Source of the DNA: JASLDZ01 sp964244065
Lineage (GTDB): Bacteria > Pseudomonadota > Alphaproteobacteria > Caulobacterales > Caulobacteraceae
Direction of reading: 5' to 3'
DNA length: 24,100 nt
Assembly: GCA_964244065.1 (NCBI GenBank)
Contig: CAXTHH010000021.1
Span: forward strand, 1 to 24,100
Below, piece by piece: positions 21,947 to 24,100 of the stretch (position 1 is the stretch's first letter; each line of letters starts with the position of its first letter). A program made the translations under genes and the position numbers. The notes beneath the pieces are model-generated. The model was not told where the DNA came from. It was given only the letters and a program-made list of their open reading frames with translations, and did no database searches.

Positions 21947-23538
21947 AGCTCGCGGTGTGGACCTACGAGGGGCCGCCGCACGTGGGCGCCATGCGCGTGG
22001 CCACCGCCATGGAGGGCCTGCATTACGTCCTCCATGCGCCGCAGGGCGACACCTACGCCGACCTCCTGTTCACCATGATCGAGCGGCGCGACCGCCGGCC
22101 GCCGGTGACCTACACCACCTTCCAGGCGCGCGACCTCGGCTCCGACACCGCCGAGCTGTTCAAGACCGCGGCGCGCGACGCCTACGAGCGCTTCCAGCCG
22201 CAGGCGATGATCGTGGGCGCCTCCTGCACCGCCGAGCTGATCCAGGACGACCCGGGCGGCCTCGCCCGGGCCCTGGCCCTGCCGATCCCGGTGATCCCGC
22301 TCGACCTGCCCAGCTACCAGAAGAAGGAGACCTGGGGCGCGGCGGAGACCTTCTACGCCCTGGTCCGCACCCTGGCCGCGACGCCCGCCGGCGAGCGGAC
22401 GCCGGGCGCGGCGCCCTCCTGCAACATCCTCGGCCCGACGGCGCTGGGCTTCCGCCACCGCGACGACCTCGTCGAGGTGCGCCGCGTCCTAGACCGGCTG
22501 GGCGTGGCCGTGAACGTGGTCGCCCCGCTGGGCGCCACGCCCGCCGACCTCGCCCGCCTGCCGGACGCCGACTTCAACGTCGTGCTCTACCCCGAGATCG
22601 CCAACACCTCGGCGGCCTGGCTGGAGAAGACGCACCGCCAGCCCGCCGTGCGGATCGCACCCGTCGGCCTGAGCGCCACGCGCGAGTTCATCCGCGAGGT
22701 CGCCCGCCTCGCCGGCGTCGATCCCGCGCCGGCGCTGGACGATCCGTCCTCCCGCTCAGGCTGGTGGTCGCGCTCGGTGGACTCCACCTACCTCACCCAC
22801 AAGCGCGTGTTCGTGTTCGGCGAGGCCAACCGCGCCATCGCGGCCGCCCGCGTGGCCCGCGAGGAGCTGGGCTTCGAGGTCGTGGGCCTCGGCGCCTACA
22901 ACCGCGAATTCGCCCGCGAGGTGCGCGCCGCCGCCGAGACCTACGGCCTCACCGCGCTCATCACCGACGACTATCTGGAGGTGGAGCGCGCCATCGCCGA
23001 GGCGCAGCCGGAGCTGGTGCTCGGCACGCAGATGGAGCGCCACATCGCCAAGCGCCTGCGCATCGCCTGCGCGGTGATCTCGGCGCCGGTGCACGTCCAG
23101 GACTTCCCGGCCCGCCACTCGCCCCAGATGGGCTTCGAGGGCGCCAACGTGATCTTCGACACCTGGGTGCACCCGCTCGTCATGGGGCTGGAGGAGCACC
23201 TCCTGGCCATGTTCCGCGACGACTTCGAGTTCAACGACGCGGCCGGCCCATCCCACCTCGGCGGGCATCAAGCTCCGCTCGTCGCCGCGCAGGCGGGGAT
23301 CTCCGTCCAGGAGCCCGCGTCCACACCGCCCGGGATCCCCGCCGACGCGGGGATGAGCGGGGAGCGTGAGGCGGGTCCGATCGTCTGGACCGACGAGGCG
23401 AGCGCCGAGCTCGCCAAGATCCCGTTCTTCGTCCGGGGCAAGGCCCGCCGCAACACCGAGGCCTTCGCGGCCGCCCAGGGCCTCGCCCACATCCAGATCG
23501 AGACGCTGTATGACGCTCGCAGTCATTTCGCGCGCTGA
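21943..23538 (+). CDS. bchB: Light-independent protochlorophyllide reductase subunit B (BchB)
   Basis: BchB supplies the fourth ligand of the NB cluster, an aspartate, and part of the protochlorophyllide pocket. The 531-residue product has Asp36 in HAPQGDTYADLLFTMIE at the expected place. It also has GASCTAELIQDDPGGLARAL, DLPSYQKKETWGAAETFY, RKTHRQP-like EKTHRQPAVR, and APVHVQDFPARHSPQMGFEG. The C-terminal domain (WTDEASAELAKIPFFVRGKA onwards, about residues 480-531) is complete. Between the two parts, about residues 438-475, the linker is encoded by sequence resembling a dispersed palindromic repeat. The ATG at 21943 overlaps the bchN stop; bchH starts inside the last 29 bases. Confidence 0.97.
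   Translation: MKLAVWTYEGPPHVGAMRVATAMEGLHYVLHAPQGDTYADLLFTMIERRDRRPPVTYTTFQARDLGSDTAELFKTAARDAYERFQPQAMIVGASCTAELIQDDPGGLARALALPIPVIPLDLPSYQKKETWGAAETFYALVRTLAATPAGERTPGAAPSCNILGPTALGFRHRDDLVEVRRVLDRLGVAVNVVAPLGATPADLARLPDADFNVVLYPEIANTSAAWLEKTHRQPAVRIAPVGLSATREFIREVARLAGVDPAPALDDPSSRSGWWSRSVDSTYLTHKRVFVFGEANRAIAAARVAREELGFEVVGLGAYNREFAREVRAAAETYGLTALITDDYLEVERAIAEAQPELVLGTQMERHIAKRLRIACAVISAPVHVQDFPARHSPQMGFEGANVIFDTWVHPLVMGLEEHLLAMFRDDFEFNDAAGPSHLGGHQAPLVAAQAGISVQEPASTPPGIPADAGMSGEREAGPIVWTDEASAELAKIPFFVRGKARRNTEAFAAAQGLAHIQIETLYDARSHFAR
23278..23366. repeat. Palindromic dispersed-repeat-like insertion inside bchB
   Basis: Two arms of opposite orientation, CGCGCAGGCGGGGATCTCC (about 23287-23305) and GGGATCCCCGCCGACGCGGG (from about 23332, continuing GATGAGCGGGG), flank about 25 bp. 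Each arm resembles the widespread GTCATCCCCGCGCAGGCGGGGATCC type of intergenic repeat. On the minus strand, frames read IPASAGIP and IPACAA, and HPRVGGDP and DPRLRGDE, which are typical translations of such elements. The reading frame of bchB is kept. Confidence 0.6.
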
Positions 23539-24100
23539 GCGGCCCTCCGCCGCCGCGGTCTCCGCCCCCGTCGCGCCCGTGCGCGTGGTGGTGGTGACGC
23601 TGGACAAGCACCTGTCCGGCGTGATGGCTCGCGCCACGGAGGCGCTGACCCGCGACATCCCCGGCCTGTCCCTCAGCCTGCACGCCGCCACCGACTGGGC
23701 CGAGGACCGCGCCTCCCTCGCCCGCTGCATCGACGACATCGGCCAGGGCGACATCGTCATCGCCACCATGCTGTTCATGGAGGACCATGTCCGCGCCGTG
23801 CTGCCGGCGCTGGAGGCGCGGCGCGACCACTGCGACGCCATGCTGGGCGTGATGTCGGCCGGCGAGGTGGTCAAGCTGACGCGACTGGGCTCGCTGAAGA
23901 TGGACGGCTCGGACAAGGGCCCGCTCGCGATGCTGAAGCGCCTGCGCGGCTCCAAGACCAAGGGCAAGAGCTCGGGCGCGGGCCAGATGGCCATGCTGCG
24001 CCGCCTGCCGAAGCTGCTGCGCTTCCTGCCCGGCCCGGCGCAGGACCTGCGGGCCTACTTCCTGACCATGCAGTACTGGCTGTCGGGGTCGCAGGACAAC
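23510..24100 (+). CDS. bchH: Magnesium chelatase subunit H (BchH), N-terminal part
   Basis: BchH is the large porphyrin-binding subunit of magnesium chelatase. About 197 of some 1190 residues are present; the gene runs off the right edge. After a short variable leader (MTLAVISRAERPSAAAVSAP) come VRVVVVTLDKHLSGVMARA, GDIVIATMLFMEDHVRAVLP and DAMLGVMSAGEVVKLTRLGS, which are hallmarks of the N-terminal BchH domain. The ATG at 23510 lies within the last codons of bchB, a 29-base overlap. GTGs at 23579 and just after would drop the leader but not the conserved part. It continues the bchF-N-B-H order, normally followed by bchL and bchM. Confidence 0.94.
   Translation, partial: MTLAVISRAERPSAAAVSAPVAPVRVVVVTLDKHLSGVMARATEALTRDIPGLSLSLHAATDWAEDRASLARCIDDIGQGDIVIATMLFMEDHVRAVLPALEARRDHCDAMLGVMSAGEVVKLTRLGSLKMDGSDKGPLAMLKRLRGSKTKGKSSGAGQMAMLRRLPKLLRFLPGPAQDLRAYFLTMQYWLSGSQDN

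Overview
The window is a piece of a photosynthesis gene cluster (PGC) from a high-GC purple (anoxygenic phototrophic) proteobacterium, most likely an alphaproteobacterium. It carries bacteriochlorophyll genes (bchX, C, I, D, O, P, G, F, N, B, H), spirilloxanthin/spheroidene-type carotenoid genes (crtF, D, C), the regulators ppsR and ppaA/aerR, tspO, and the early tetrapyrrole genes hemE and hemC. I cannot name a species. Both ends are cut inside genes: bchX at the left and bchH at the right.

Layout, left to right. (1) 1-2889, minus strand: crtF, a DUF2269-like membrane protein, bchC, bchX (start only). (2) 2890-2957: a short divergent promoter with two PpsR-type palindromes 8 bp apart. (3) 2958-5359, plus: crtD, crtC. 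(4) 5478-9512, minus: bchI, bchD, bchO and two small paralogous membrane proteins. (5) 9649-12902, plus: a DUF3422 gene, hemE, hemC. (6) 13000-19650, minus: ppaA/aerR, ppsR, bchG, a PucC-family (BCH) transporter, bchP, tspO and an 85-residue membrane protein. (7) 19651-19973: the largest intergenic region (323 bp), holding the bchF promoter and many PpsR half-sites. (8) 19974-24100, plus: bchF, bchN, bchB, bchH (start).

How the genes work together. HemC and HemE make porphyrin precursors. BchI, BchD and BchH insert magnesium, with BchO as an accessory protein. BchN and BchB reduce protochlorophyllide (BchL is outside the window). BchF, BchX and BchC remodel the ring into bacteriochlorophyllide a. 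BchG and BchP attach and reduce the isoprenoid tail. CrtC, CrtD and CrtF hydrate, desaturate and O-methylate the carotenoid. PpsR represses these promoters aerobically and PpaA/AerR modulates it; TspO is a porphyrin-linked membrane regulator in relatives. Genes are packed tightly, with stop/start overlaps (GTGA, ATGA, TGATG, TAGTG) at most junctions.

I saw no phage, insertion sequence, CRISPR array, toxin-antitoxin or defence system, and no tRNA or rRNA. The pathway is a known one. The points worth a second look are local: the repeated PpsR operator design, the crtD/crtC junction without a clear crtC start, the twin small membrane proteins after bchO, a dispersed-repeat-like insertion inside bchB, and a long repeat-bearing N-terminal extension on BchF.
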